Notes under the pieces: model-generated
What the model was told of the DNA's origin: nothing
Database searches by the model: none
What the model saw: only the letters and a program-made list of their open reading frames with translations
Translations under genes and position numbers: made by a program
Origin: an uncultured Cytophagaceae bacterium
Lineage (GTDB): Bacteria; Bacteroidota; Bacteroidia; Cytophagales; Spirosomataceae
Assembly (NCBI GenBank): GCA_938008575.1
Contig: CALLKB010000178.1
Location: 1 to 5,851 of the forward strand
Direction: 5' to 3'
DNA length: 5,851 nt
Shown: positions 1 to 5,834 of the stretch, in pieces
How positions within the stretch are numbered: the first letter of the stretch is position 1
Layout of the letters: each line of letters starts with the position of its first letter

Positions 1-32
1 GCAAAATCTTGGGGTGCGGGAGAACTCATATC

Positions 33-55
33 TCAAAATTATCCTTTAATTTTGA
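33..55. repeat. Short AT-rich inverted repeat
   Basis: Perfect 9-bp arms TCAAAATTA (33-41) and TAATTTTGA (47-55) flank a 5-base spacer. Each arm, read in its own direction, contains TAATTTTG, which fits the Bacteroidetes -7 promoter pattern TAnnTTTG (47-54 on plus, 41-34 on minus). On the minus strand a TTG lies 20 bases upstream of that box, a plausible -33 spacing, and an ATG (28-26, minus) follows directly and could begin a divergent gene running off the window. On the plus strand no well-spaced TTG is seen. The repeat itself is directly visible; the promoter reading is speculative. Confidence 0.4.
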
Positions 56-68
56 CAAACCCAACCCC

Positions 69-103
69 TAGCTTTGGCAATCCTTGAAGGTTTGCCAAAG
101 CTA
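69..103. repeat. Perfect 12-bp inverted repeat (hairpin)
   Basis: Arms TAGCTTTGGCAA (69-80) and TTGCCAAAGCTA (92-103) are perfectly complementary across an 11-base spacer. Inside the spacer, C82-C83-T84 can pair with A88-G89-G90 after one T-T mismatch, so the stem could continue to a 3-base loop. No T-run follows on either strand (the 9-T run at 118-126 starts 15 bases beyond the stem), so it is not a classic intrinsic terminator. It may be an atypical terminator of an upstream gene, a repeat-family element or an operator. Frame 1 is open from the window edge to a TGA at 85-87 and frame 3 to a TAG at 67-69; either could be the tail of an upstream gene, but neither can be recognised. Confidence 0.55.
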
Positions 104-147
104 AGTTAGCGGGAATGTTTTTTTTTGCGTTCCAACAACTTGATAAT

Positions 148-720
148 ATGAAATCGACTTACTTATTTTTTGCCATTTTATTCTGCTCGTTAAGTTTTAA
201 TTGCCTTGCGCAAGACCCGGTTGTCATTGCTGAAGAAGGCGCGAAAGGCGATCTGGATGTGGAGCAGGATGTAAGTGAATTAAGTTTTCGGGAGCGTTTG
301 CATTTTGGCGGTGGAATTTCGGGTCTGAGTTTTGGAAATCCTACGAGTATCGGTATTTCACCCATGGCTGGTTACATGGCCACGAATACAACAATTATAG
401 GGGTGGGAATGACCTATCAGTATTTTGCTTATCGTGGTTATGCGGCATCTAATTTAATCGGGGAGCGGATTTTTGTTCGTCAATACGTTCCTGCTTTGTC
501 GGCACTTTTAGGCCAAAGTTTTCTTACGGCACAGGTGGAAAATTTCAGCGATATAACAAATCCTAGCTATGCATATTCTAATCCGGTTTTGGTGGGAATC
601 GGGATTGGATCCAAGATTGGGATTAATTTAAATGTGATGTATGATTTGAATTATTCTGCGACAAAAGCGTCTCCTTATGGCTCTGCCTTAGTTGTCCAAG
701 TAGGTGGATTTTTCTTTTAA
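148..720 (+). CDS. Predicted outer-membrane beta-barrel protein
   Basis: The 190-residue product starts with a Sec signal peptide (MKSTY, a hydrophobic core, then CLAQ), probably cleaved near residues 20-22. I prefer the ATG at 148 over an in-frame ATG at 115 because 115 would put eleven extra residues, partly encoded by a T-run, before a well-formed signal peptide. The mature part has alternating hydrophobic and polar residues with many Gly and aromatic positions: a GGGISGLSFGNP stretch near residues 45-56, a GVGMTYQYFAYRG strand, an NPVLVGIGIG strand and a C-terminus VQVGGFFF. A terminal Phe after a beta strand is typical of outer-membrane barrels inserted by BamA. It resembles small uncharacterised Bacteroidetes barrels with a conserved SPYGS-type motif before the last strand. 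The Cys before the cleavage site lacks a proper lipobox, so it is not read as a lipoprotein. Ligand and role are unknown. It is probably transcribed alone. Confidence 0.72.
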   Translation: MKSTYLFFAILFCSLSFNCLAQDPVVIAEEGAKGDLDVEQDVSELSFRERLHFGGGISGLSFGNPTSIGISPMAGYMATNTTIIGVGMTYQYFAYRGYAASNLIGERIFVRQYVPALSALLGQSFLTAQVENFSDITNPSYAYSNPVLVGIGIGSKIGINLNVMYDLNYSATKASPYGSALVVQVGGFFF

Positions 721-811
721 ATTTTTCAAAACAATTTGGCCTAAAATATTGTCTTAGTATTCGACGATTATCAACAAGAAATTCTTAATTTCGAATTCAT
801 TTATTATTCAC
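721..811 (+). promoter_or_regulatory. Intergenic region expected to hold the nrdB promoter
   Basis: This AT-rich 91-bp gap precedes nrdB. A TTTG at 735-738 followed by TAGTATTC at 755-762 is the nearest approach to the Bacteroidetes TTG/TAnnTTTG promoter, but the downstream box is poor. A weak AT-rich inverted repeat (GAAATT 778-783, AATTTC 787-792) sits just before the start. No Shine-Dalgarno sequence is visible, no intrinsic terminator for the preceding barrel gene stands out, and no clear NrdR box pair was found. Read-through from the barrel gene therefore cannot be excluded. Confidence 0.25.
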
Positions 812-1792
812 ATGTCAAAAGCACTTTTACCTGAACCTCTTTTAGTTGAGGACCCAAATCGTTTCGTTTTATTCCCGATCAAGCACGATGATATCTGGAG
901 GTTTTACAAGCAATCGCAAGCGTCATTTTGGACTGCTGAAGAGATTGATTTACAACAAGATTTGTCGGATTGGAAGAAGTTAAATGATGGAGAACGTCAT
1001 TTCATTTCACACGTTTTAGCCTTTTTTGCAGCCTCTGATGGGATTGTAAATGAGAACTTGGCGAATAATTTCTTGAAAGAAGTTCAATATGCGGAGGCTA
1101 AGTGTTTCTATGGTTTCCAAATCATGATGGAAAACATTCACTCAGAAACTTATTCTTTGTTGATCGATACATACATTCAAGATCCTAAAGAAAAAGATCG
1201 TTTGTTGCGTGCCATCGAGACGATTGATTGTGTGAAGAAAAAAGCGGATTGGGCTTTGAAGTGGATTGAGAGCGATAGCTTCGTTGAGCGTTTGATTTCA
1301 TTCGCAGCGGTTGAAGGTATTTTCTTCTCAGGTTCATTCTGTTCGATTTTCTGGTTGAAGAAACGTGGTTTGATGCCAGGCTTATCATTCTCAAACGAGT
1401 TGATTTCGCGTGACGAAGGATTACACTGTGATTTCGCTTGTTTATTGTATGCGGATCACATCAAAAATAAAATTTCCCAAGAGCGTATTTACGAGATTAT
1501 CCTAAATGCGGTAGAAATTGAGAAAGAATTCGTAACCGTAGCTTTGCCAGTTTCATTGATTGGTATGAACGCAGAATTGATGTGTCAATACATTGAATTT
1601 GTGGCTGACCGTTTATTGGTTTCTTTAGGTTGCCAAAAGAATTACAACGCAACCAATCCATTTGATTTCATGGAGATGATCTCCTTGCAAGGAAAGACCA
1701 ATTTCTTCGAAAAGCGTGTGGCAGAATATCAAAAATCAGGTGTTATGGCTGATAAAGATTCGATGTCCTTCTCCATGGACGAAGATTTCTAG
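812..1792 (+). CDS. nrdB: Ribonucleoside-diphosphate reductase class Ia, beta subunit
   Basis: NrdB is the radical-generating subunit of aerobic ribonucleotide reductase. Its di-iron site makes a tyrosyl radical that is passed to NrdA to reduce NDPs to dNDPs in the cytoplasm. The 326-residue protein is close to full family length and resembles eukaryotic R2 more than E. coli NrdB. By alignment in mind to mouse R2, the metal ligands are Asp76 (in AASDGIVNE), Glu107 and His110 (ENIHSETY), Glu168 ([10 protein letters not shown]), and Glu202 and His205 ([11 protein letters not shown]). The radical Tyr is Tyr114, so this is a classic Tyr-radical enzyme, not a Phe-substituted class Ic type. The acidic tail DEDF matches the C-terminal peptide that docks on NrdA. 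The start ATG at 812 is the first in frame and puts [11 protein letters not shown] before the conserved [12 protein letters not shown] segment. No nrdA adjoins it: a terminator and a convergent gene follow directly. Confidence 0.97.
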   Translation: MSKALLPEPLLVEDPNRFVLFPIKHDDIWRFYKQSQASFWTAEEIDLQQDLSDWKKLNDGERHFISHVLAFFAASDGIVNENLANNFLKEVQYAEAKCFYGFQIMMENIHSETYSLLIDTYIQDPKEKDRLLRAIETIDCVKKKADWALKWIESDSFVERLISFAAVEGIFFSGSFCSIFWLKKRGLMPGLSFSNELISRDEGLHCDFACLLYADHIKNKISQERIYEIILNAVEIEKEFVTVALPVSLIGMNAELMCQYIEFVADRLLVSLGCQKNYNATNPFDFMEMISLQGKTNFFEKRVAEYQKSGVMADKDSMSFSMDEDF

Positions 1793-1811
1793 ACTTAATT
1801 ATGATACAAGG

Positions 1812-1842
1812 AAAAGCCCGGCAGAAATGTTGGGCTTTTTTT
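1812..1842 (+). terminator. Strong Rho-independent terminator after nrdB, possibly bidirectional
   Basis: A 12-bp stem (1812-1823 with 1828-1839, containing two G-T pairs) closes on a GAAA tetraloop, and T continues to 1842. It begins 19 bases after the nrdB stop. On the minus strand the same hairpin follows directly after the stop codon of the convergent HupE-like gene (TAA at 1843-1841) and has four T on its exit side, so it probably ends both transcripts. Confidence 0.9.
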
Positions 1843-2419
1843 ATGGGATTCGCTCTACCAACATCGGTACGACCAGTCCAATAATGATGCCTGAAATCAC
1901 ATAGACATAATGGATGCGTTTGATGCGTGTAAAGCTGTTTAGTACGCTAGTTAAGATTAAAATGAGTGATACAATAATTAATTGGCCACATTCGAGACCA
2001 ATGTTGAAGGCCAACAAAGGAGTGAAAATGCTGGATTCTTGACCGAGCAAACTTTGCAGGTAATTAGAGAATCCTAGTCCGTGGATAAGTCCGAAAAACA
2101 AGACGGTATAATAAGGGATTTTAGATGAGTTGGTTTTCCTCTGATCCTTGAAGTTTAGATTTTGGATGGCTGAAAGGAAAATCGTGCAAGGAATGAGGAA
2201 TTCGATCCAAGTAGGGTTTGTTGTAATCCAACCTATCGTAGCGAGTGCCAGTGTTATGGAATGTCCAAGGGTGAAAGCCGTCACGAGCCACAAAACATGT
2301 TTGATATCAGACCAGGTGAATATGCAGGTGATGGCTAAGATAAACAATAAATGATCGAAGGCTTGCCAATTGAGAATATGCTGAAATCCAAGTTGTAGAT
2401 ACGTTTGGAAGATAGACAT
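1841..2419 (-). CDS. HupE/UreJ-family integral membrane protein
   Basis: This 192-residue, very hydrophobic protein has about six membrane segments (near residues 20-36, 41-63, 72-90, 103-121, 131-160 and 168-187). It carries the signature residues of the HupE/UreJ_2 family: His14, the Asp22-His23 pair in FDHLLF, a VTAFTLGHSITLALA segment with His53, a GLIHGLGF segment with His113, and a LLAFNIGLECGQL segment with Glu143. Some characterised members, linked to hydrogenase or urease clusters, are nickel permeases. The His/Asp/Glu residues inside membrane segments suit metal handling, but no hydrogenase or urease gene is present here, so substrate and physiological role are open. The ATG at 2419 starts the protein just before the first conserved helix. 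It is convergent with nrdB and divergent from the DUF4440 gene, so it is probably monocistronic. Confidence 0.85.
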   Translation of the reverse strand: MSIFQTYLQLGFQHILNWQAFDHLLFILAITCIFTWSDIKHVLWLVTAFTLGHSITLALATIGWITTNPTWIEFLIPCTIFLSAIQNLNFKDQRKTNSSKIPYYTVLFFGLIHGLGFSNYLQSLLGQESSIFTPLLAFNIGLECGQLIIVSLILILTSVLNSFTRIKRIHYVYVISGIIIGLVVPMLVERIP

Positions 2420-2510
2420 GGTTGAGGTTTAGTTCGTGCAATTTATTTAATTGTTCATAAAATTTTGAGTAGTTGGCTGATTATTATGACTTTAATTTAA
2501 AATTTAGCAC
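2420..2510. promoter_or_regulatory. Divergent intergenic region
   Basis: Ninety-one AT-rich bases separate the starts of the minus-strand HupE-like gene and the plus-strand DUF4440 gene, so promoters for both must lie here or just inside the genes. Only imperfect TAnnTTTG matches occur (for example AAATTTTG at 2460-2467 on the plus strand). I could not assign a -33/-7 pair or an operator with confidence, and neither gene has a recognisable Shine-Dalgarno sequence. Confidence 0.4.
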
Positions 2511-2945
2511 ATGAAAAATAGCATCTTAACCCTGGTATTAGTTTGCCTTTCCCTCTTCGTTTTTGCGCAAAAGCCAACAGTTGAATCTCTAAAAGATGCC
2601 GAATTAGGCCGATTTAAAGTGATGATTGCCAAAGACCGTGCTGGCCTAGAAGCCGTATTGCACAAAGATTTAGTTTATCACCATTCCGGAGGAAATACAG
2701 ATAATAAAGAATCCTATATCGCTTCTATATTCTCTGGAAAATCGAGCTACGTTTCTATTCAAGCTGCTGAAATGCAAACGCGCGTTTATGGTAAAACGGG
2801 TATTAATACGGGAGTGATCAATTTGGTAAACCTAAATGCCGATGGGAAAGAAACTCCGGTAAAAATACGATTTACGGATGTTTTTGTTTTTGAGTCGGGG
2901 CGCTGGCAAATGGTTTCGTGGCAATCGACGAAATTAGCCAACTAA
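2511..2945 (+). CDS. Exported DUF4440 / NTF2-like protein
   Basis: The 144-residue product has a clean Sec signal peptide (MKNS, a hydrophobic core LTLVLVCLSLFVF, then AQ), with cleavage expected near residues 19-20, so it should be periplasmic or surface-associated. The mature ~125 residues fit the SnoaL/NTF2-like fold of DUF4440: an N-terminal helix (VESLKDAELGRFKVMIAKD), a LVYHHSGG strand-turn (54-61), a KESYI helix, and the characteristic C-terminal pattern FTDVFVFESGRWQMVSWQSTKL (121-142, ending the cone-shaped sheet). Members bind small ligands or act as enzymes, but no catalytic residues can be assigned, so the substrate is unknown. The stop overlaps the convergent bioA stop by 12 bp, and the likely terminator lies about 90 bases further on, inside bioA. 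Confidence 0.85.
   Translation: MKNSILTLVLVCLSLFVFAQKPTVESLKDAELGRFKVMIAKDRAGLEAVLHKDLVYHHSGGNTDNKESYIASIFSGKSSYVSIQAAEMQTRVYGKTGINTGVINLVNLNADGKETPVKIRFTDVFVFESGRWQMVSWQSTKLAN
2934..2945. other. Tail-to-tail overlap of bioA and the DUF4440 gene
   Basis: The plus-strand stop TAA (2943-2945) and the minus-strand stop TAA (2936-2934) lie within the same 12 bases, so the two coding sequences overlap antisense at their 3' ends. There is no intergenic space for either terminator here. Confidence 0.95.
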
Positions 2946-4229
2946 TTCTGCTACAAAATTTTCGATTTCCGAATAAATTAAGCTAAGCTCTTCATTGCTA
3001 ATGCAGTAAGGAGCTAGGATGTATAAGGTATTGCCGAGGGGTCTCATGAGGACCCCTTTTTTAATGAAATACTGATAAGCACGATCCCGGATGGAATGCA
3101 TATATCCATTGGATTCACCTACCGCAAGCTCAAAAGCGATGATTGTTCCTTGGATGCGTATATGTTGAATGACGGAATGGCCTTCCTGTGTTAATTTCCA
3201 AGCGCGGTGACTCGCCTCAATGCGGGCAATATTTTCCCAGGTTTCCGATTGCTCCATTAAATCCATGCTGGCCAACGCTGCTGCACAAGCCATGGGATTC
3301 GCCGTAAAAGAATGGCTATGGAAAAGTGTTTTCTTCCTGTCGTCGGACAAAAAGGTATCAAATAATTCGTTCGAACAAGTCGTGATTCCCATCGCCATCA
3401 TACCACCAGTGAGGCCTTTGGAGAAACATGCAATATCTGGTTTATGGGTCAAGTAATCCATGGCGAACCATTTTCCCGTCCGACCGAAACCCGTCATGAT
3501 TTCATCGGCAATGCAGAGTATTTGGTTTTCATGCGCCATCGAAATCAATGCATCCAATGTTTCGGGCGCATACATTTTCATGCCGCCAGCTCCTTGAATT
3601 AAGGGTTCAAAAATGAAGGCCGCATATTCATTCGCTTGATTCATTTTCTCGCGCATTGCGGCGATGCAAGCATCCGCGGCACAAGGGCTTGGCAGAAATT
3701 CGACCTCGAACAACATGTCCTGAAAAGGCGCATTAAAGGCACTGGGAGACCCCAAACTCATGGCTCCAAAAGTATCTCCATGGTAGGCATCTTCGAAGGC
3801 AATGATTTTGCGCTTTTGTGTTTGAGCTTGATTATGGAAAAATTGCAAGGCCATTTTGATCCCCACCTCCACGGCTGTGCTACCATTGTCCGAGAAAAAA
3901 ACCTTTTGGAAATTATCAGGCAAATGCCCCAATAATCGCTCGGATAATTGAATTGCTGGTTCGTGCGTGAAGCCTGCAAAAATCACCTGCTCTAATTTGA
4001 GCGCCTGTTCGTATATTTTTTGTGCCAAATACGGATGTCCATGGCCATGAATATTCACCCACCAGGACGAAATCGCATCGATGTATTTTTTTCCTTCCGC
4101 ATCATAAAGATAGACTCCTTTCCCATGCGTGATCGGAATCGAAATGGGTTCGATTTGATGCTGGGTAAAGGGATGCCAAATAACCGCGGCATCTCGTTGG
4201 GATAAATTAGCGTTGGAATGATTCGGCAT
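2934..4229 (-). CDS. bioA: Adenosylmethionine-8-amino-7-oxononanoate aminotransferase
   Basis: BioA is a PLP-dependent class III aminotransferase that uses S-adenosylmethionine as amino donor to convert KAPA to DAPA, the antepenultimate biotin step. From the ATG at 4229 the protein has 431 residues, matching the family (E. coli about 429). Visible motifs in order are WHPFTQH near residue 18, SSWWVNIHGHGHP near 54-66, SDNGSTAVE (phosphate binding) near 113, AYHGDTFGAMS with Tyr149, FEPLIQGAGGM, ADEIMTGFGRTG with Asp242 (pyridine-N contact), FSKGLTGG with the Schiff-base Lys271, SHSFTANPMA, and RPLGNTLYILAPY with Arg396 for substrate carboxylate. A GTG at 4274 would add 15 lysine-rich residues and enlarge the overlap with bioD, so I reject it. 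The ATG overlaps the end of bioD by 23 bases, suggesting translational coupling. The last codons overlap the convergent DUF4440 gene by 12 bases. Confidence 0.96.
   Translation of the reverse strand: MPNHSNANLSQRDAAVIWHPFTQHQIEPISIPITHGKGVYLYDAEGKKYIDAISSWWVNIHGHGHPYLAQKIYEQALKLEQVIFAGFTHEPAIQLSERLLGHLPDNFQKVFFSDNGSTAVEVGIKMALQFFHNQAQTQKRKIIAFEDAYHGDTFGAMSLGSPSAFNAPFQDMLFEVEFLPSPCAADACIAAMREKMNQANEYAAFIFEPLIQGAGGMKMYAPETLDALISMAHENQILCIADEIMTGFGRTGKWFAMDYLTHKPDIACFSKGLTGGMMAMGITTCSNELFDTFLSDDRKKTLFHSHSFTANPMACAAALASMDLMEQSETWENIARIEASHRAWKLTQEGHSVIQHIRIQGTIIAFELAVGESNGYMHSIRDRAYQYFIKKGVLMRPLGNTLYILAPYCISNEELSLIYSEIENFVAELVG
3037..3062 (+). terminator. Plus-strand intrinsic terminator embedded in bioA
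   Basis: AGGGGTC (3037-3043) pairs with GACCCCT (3051-3057) around a 7-base loop, and T runs from 3057 to 3062. The stem is GC-rich and the T-run exists only on the plus strand, so it would stop transcription arriving from the DUF4440 gene, whose stop is 91 bases upstream, but not the bioA transcript. The same bases encode KKGVLMRPL near the C-terminus of BioA, a conserved segment, so the shape could be partly a by-product of codon choice. Confidence 0.65.
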
Positions 4230-4812
4230 AATGCGCAATAATGCTAGAGTTAATTTCTTTTTCTTCGTTGACACGTAACAAAACAGGTAAGCCCGTGTGT
4301 TTCACAATAAACGCTTCTCCAGATGCATTTGTTTGGCCATTGAAGATAATTCCGGCCATCGGAATGTTTCGGGATTTTAAAATTTCGTAGGTCAACAGCG
4401 TATGATTGATGCTTCCCAAATAGTTTTTACTCACTAAAATAACGGGAAGACCTAAATGCTGAATTAAGTCAAGATTGGTTTGTTGGTCGTTTAGCGGCAC
4501 CATGATTCCGCCGGCTAATTCAACTACTAAATTTTGTGCTGTCTCTGGTACATGAAAAGCATTTAGTTCAATGCGAATTCCATCCAATTCTGCTGCGGTA
4601 TGTGGCGAAAGGGGATTTTGTAGTTCATAAGTAGACGCAAAAACATGTGTCCCCGGTACCCATTGTTGGACCCAATACGCATCTCCATCATTCAAATTTC
4701 CTGCTTGCACGGGTTTCCAATAATCTGCTTGCAAAGCTTTCGTGACGATGGCTGAGCAGACGGTTTTGCCAATCTCTGTACCGATTCCGGCGATAATGTA
4801 TTGCTTAGGCAT
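4207..4812 (-). CDS. bioD: Dethiobiotin synthetase
   Basis: BioD uses ATP and CO2 to close the ureido ring of DAPA, giving dethiobiotin, and acts as a cytoplasmic dimer. The 201-residue product (family about 200-240) starts MPKQYIIAGIGTEIGKTVCS, with the P-loop at GIGTEIGKT (Lys16, Thr17). The active-site lysine is Lys33 in YWKPVQAG, followed by NPLSPHTAA near 66-74. The VELAGGIMVPLND segment holds Glu98, equivalent to the Mg-binding Glu of the VEGAGG motif; Leu replaces the usual first Gly. The ATG at 4812 is preferred to a TTG at 4821 because it places the beta strand and P-loop at the usual distance from the N-terminus. This ATG overlaps the bioF stop by 8 bases (ATGCCTAA), and the bioD end overlaps the bioA start by 23 bases, so the three genes are almost certainly one operon. 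Confidence 0.95.
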   Translation of the reverse strand: MPKQYIIAGIGTEIGKTVCSAIVTKALQADYWKPVQAGNLNDGDAYWVQQWVPGTHVFASTYELQNPLSPHTAAELDGIRIELNAFHVPETAQNLVVELAGGIMVPLNDQQTNLDLIQHLGLPVILVSKNYLGSINHTLLTYEILKSRNIPMAGIIFNGQTNASGEAFIVKHTGLPVLLRVNEEKEINSSIIAHYAESFQR

Positions 4813-5834
4813 TGGATTCAAGTGTTTGAATGAGTTTTTGCATCTCGGTACGTGAAGAGTTCGCCGTTAGGGTTATGCGAATTCGTTCTTTTCCTTTCGG
4901 GACCGTAGGGAAAACGATGGGTTTTACGGCAAAACCTGCGGCTTGAGCTTTGGCAGCTTTCGCACGCACCGCTTCATTGCCTGTGACAAAAAAGGTTTGA
5001 ATGGCGGTATGACTGTCGCCCCAATGTTCCGAAGTTTGTAAATTTTTAAAATAAATGATATTGTCGTATAGCGCTTTTCGTTGTTCATCTGCTTTTCCAA
5101 CAAAGTCCATCACCGTGTTTAAACTCAACACATGATGCGGCGAAGGAGCGGTTGAATAGATAAACGGTCGGGCAAAATTAATCAAGTAGGAGCGAAGCAC
5201 CTCTGAACCCAGCACGACCGCGCCAGCATTTCCCCAGGCTTTGCCAAAGGTTAGCACCCGGGCAAAAATGGAATCCTGAATGCCTAATTCTGCACATAAA
5301 CCTGCACCTTGTGGTCCATAAACTCCGCCCGCGTGGGCTTCGTCTACGATGAGTTCAAAGTTATAAGTTGATTTGAGTTCGATCAATTCTTTCAGTGGAG
5401 CGATATCGCCATCCATGGAGTAGATCGACTCGACCACCACCCATTTGATGGTTTCTCTGGGATATTGCTCCAATAAATGAATTAAATCATTTAGGTCATT
5501 ATGTTTAAAGATGCGTCGTTCCGCCGGTGCCAAACGGAGGCCATCAATTAAACTCGCATGCAATAATTTATCGCAGAAGATAACATGTTCTTTTTGAGCC
5601 AAGGAAGCGATAAGCCCCAAATTTGCTTCAAACCCGGAGCTAAATAGAAGTGCTGCGGGTGCTTGATGCATTTGTGCACATGATTTTTCAAATGCTTCTA
5701 TGTAGCTATGATTCCCTGAAATTAAGCGCGAACCTGTGGAGCCGTTTATCGGAGTTTCTGGATTTTGCACAGATTCCCATGTTCTAAATTCATCGGATAT
5801 TTGCTTAGCTAATGCACGGTCTTTCGCGAGTCCC
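4805..5834 (-). CDS. bioF: 8-amino-7-oxononanoate synthase, 5' partial
   Basis: BioF condenses pimeloyl-ACP (or -CoA) with L-alanine to give KAPA, using PLP. The frame is open up to the adapter junction. The genomic part gives about 342 residues beginning GLAKDRALAKQ, which fits just after the SNDY of the conserved SNDYLGL motif, so roughly 30-50 N-terminal residues including the real start are missing. Counting from that Gly, visible landmarks are GSTGSRLISGNH near 31-42, His92 in LLHASL (the PLP-stacking His, E. coli His133), HND near 111, Asp164 and His167 in VDEAHAGG (Asp binds the pyridine nitrogen), and the Schiff-base Lys198 in TFGKAWG. A YSTAPSP segment and a C-terminal FPTVPKGKERIRITLTA segment are also family-typical. 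A GTG at 5770 is in frame but internal and should not be used as the start. bioF is the first of the cluster's genes seen here; its promoter lies outside the window. Confidence 0.95.

Noticed and set aside
115..147. ATG at 115 as start of the barrel gene
   Set aside because: It would prefix a normal signal peptide with residues partly encoded by a 9-T run; the ATG at 148 gives a standard Sec signal.
178..215. Lipoprotein signal in the barrel protein
   Set aside because: The Cys sits in SFNC followed by LAQ; Asn before Cys breaks the lipobox, and LAQ fits ordinary signal peptidase cleavage.
721..811. NrdR box upstream of nrdB
   Set aside because: AATATTG and similar AT-rich words occur, but no pair of 16-base palindromic boxes with the expected spacing is visible.
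2559..2573. TTTTGCGCAAAA palindrome in the DUF4440 signal peptide region
   Set aside because: It has no loop, lies in coding sequence (FVFAQK) and is easily explained by those codons.
3636..3979. Extra open frames within the bioA region on both strands
   Set aside because: They overlap well-conserved BioA coding sequence, show no family likeness and have out-of-frame composition.
4230..4274. GTG start giving BioA 15 more residues
   Set aside because: The extension is lysine-rich, unlike BioA, and deepens the overlap with bioD; the ATG at 4229 places WHPFTQH at the usual distance from the N-terminus.
4813..4821. TTG start for BioD
   Set aside because: It adds only three residues (the start Met, N, P) with a rarer start codon; the ATG at 4812 fits the P-loop position and the 8-base overlap with bioF.
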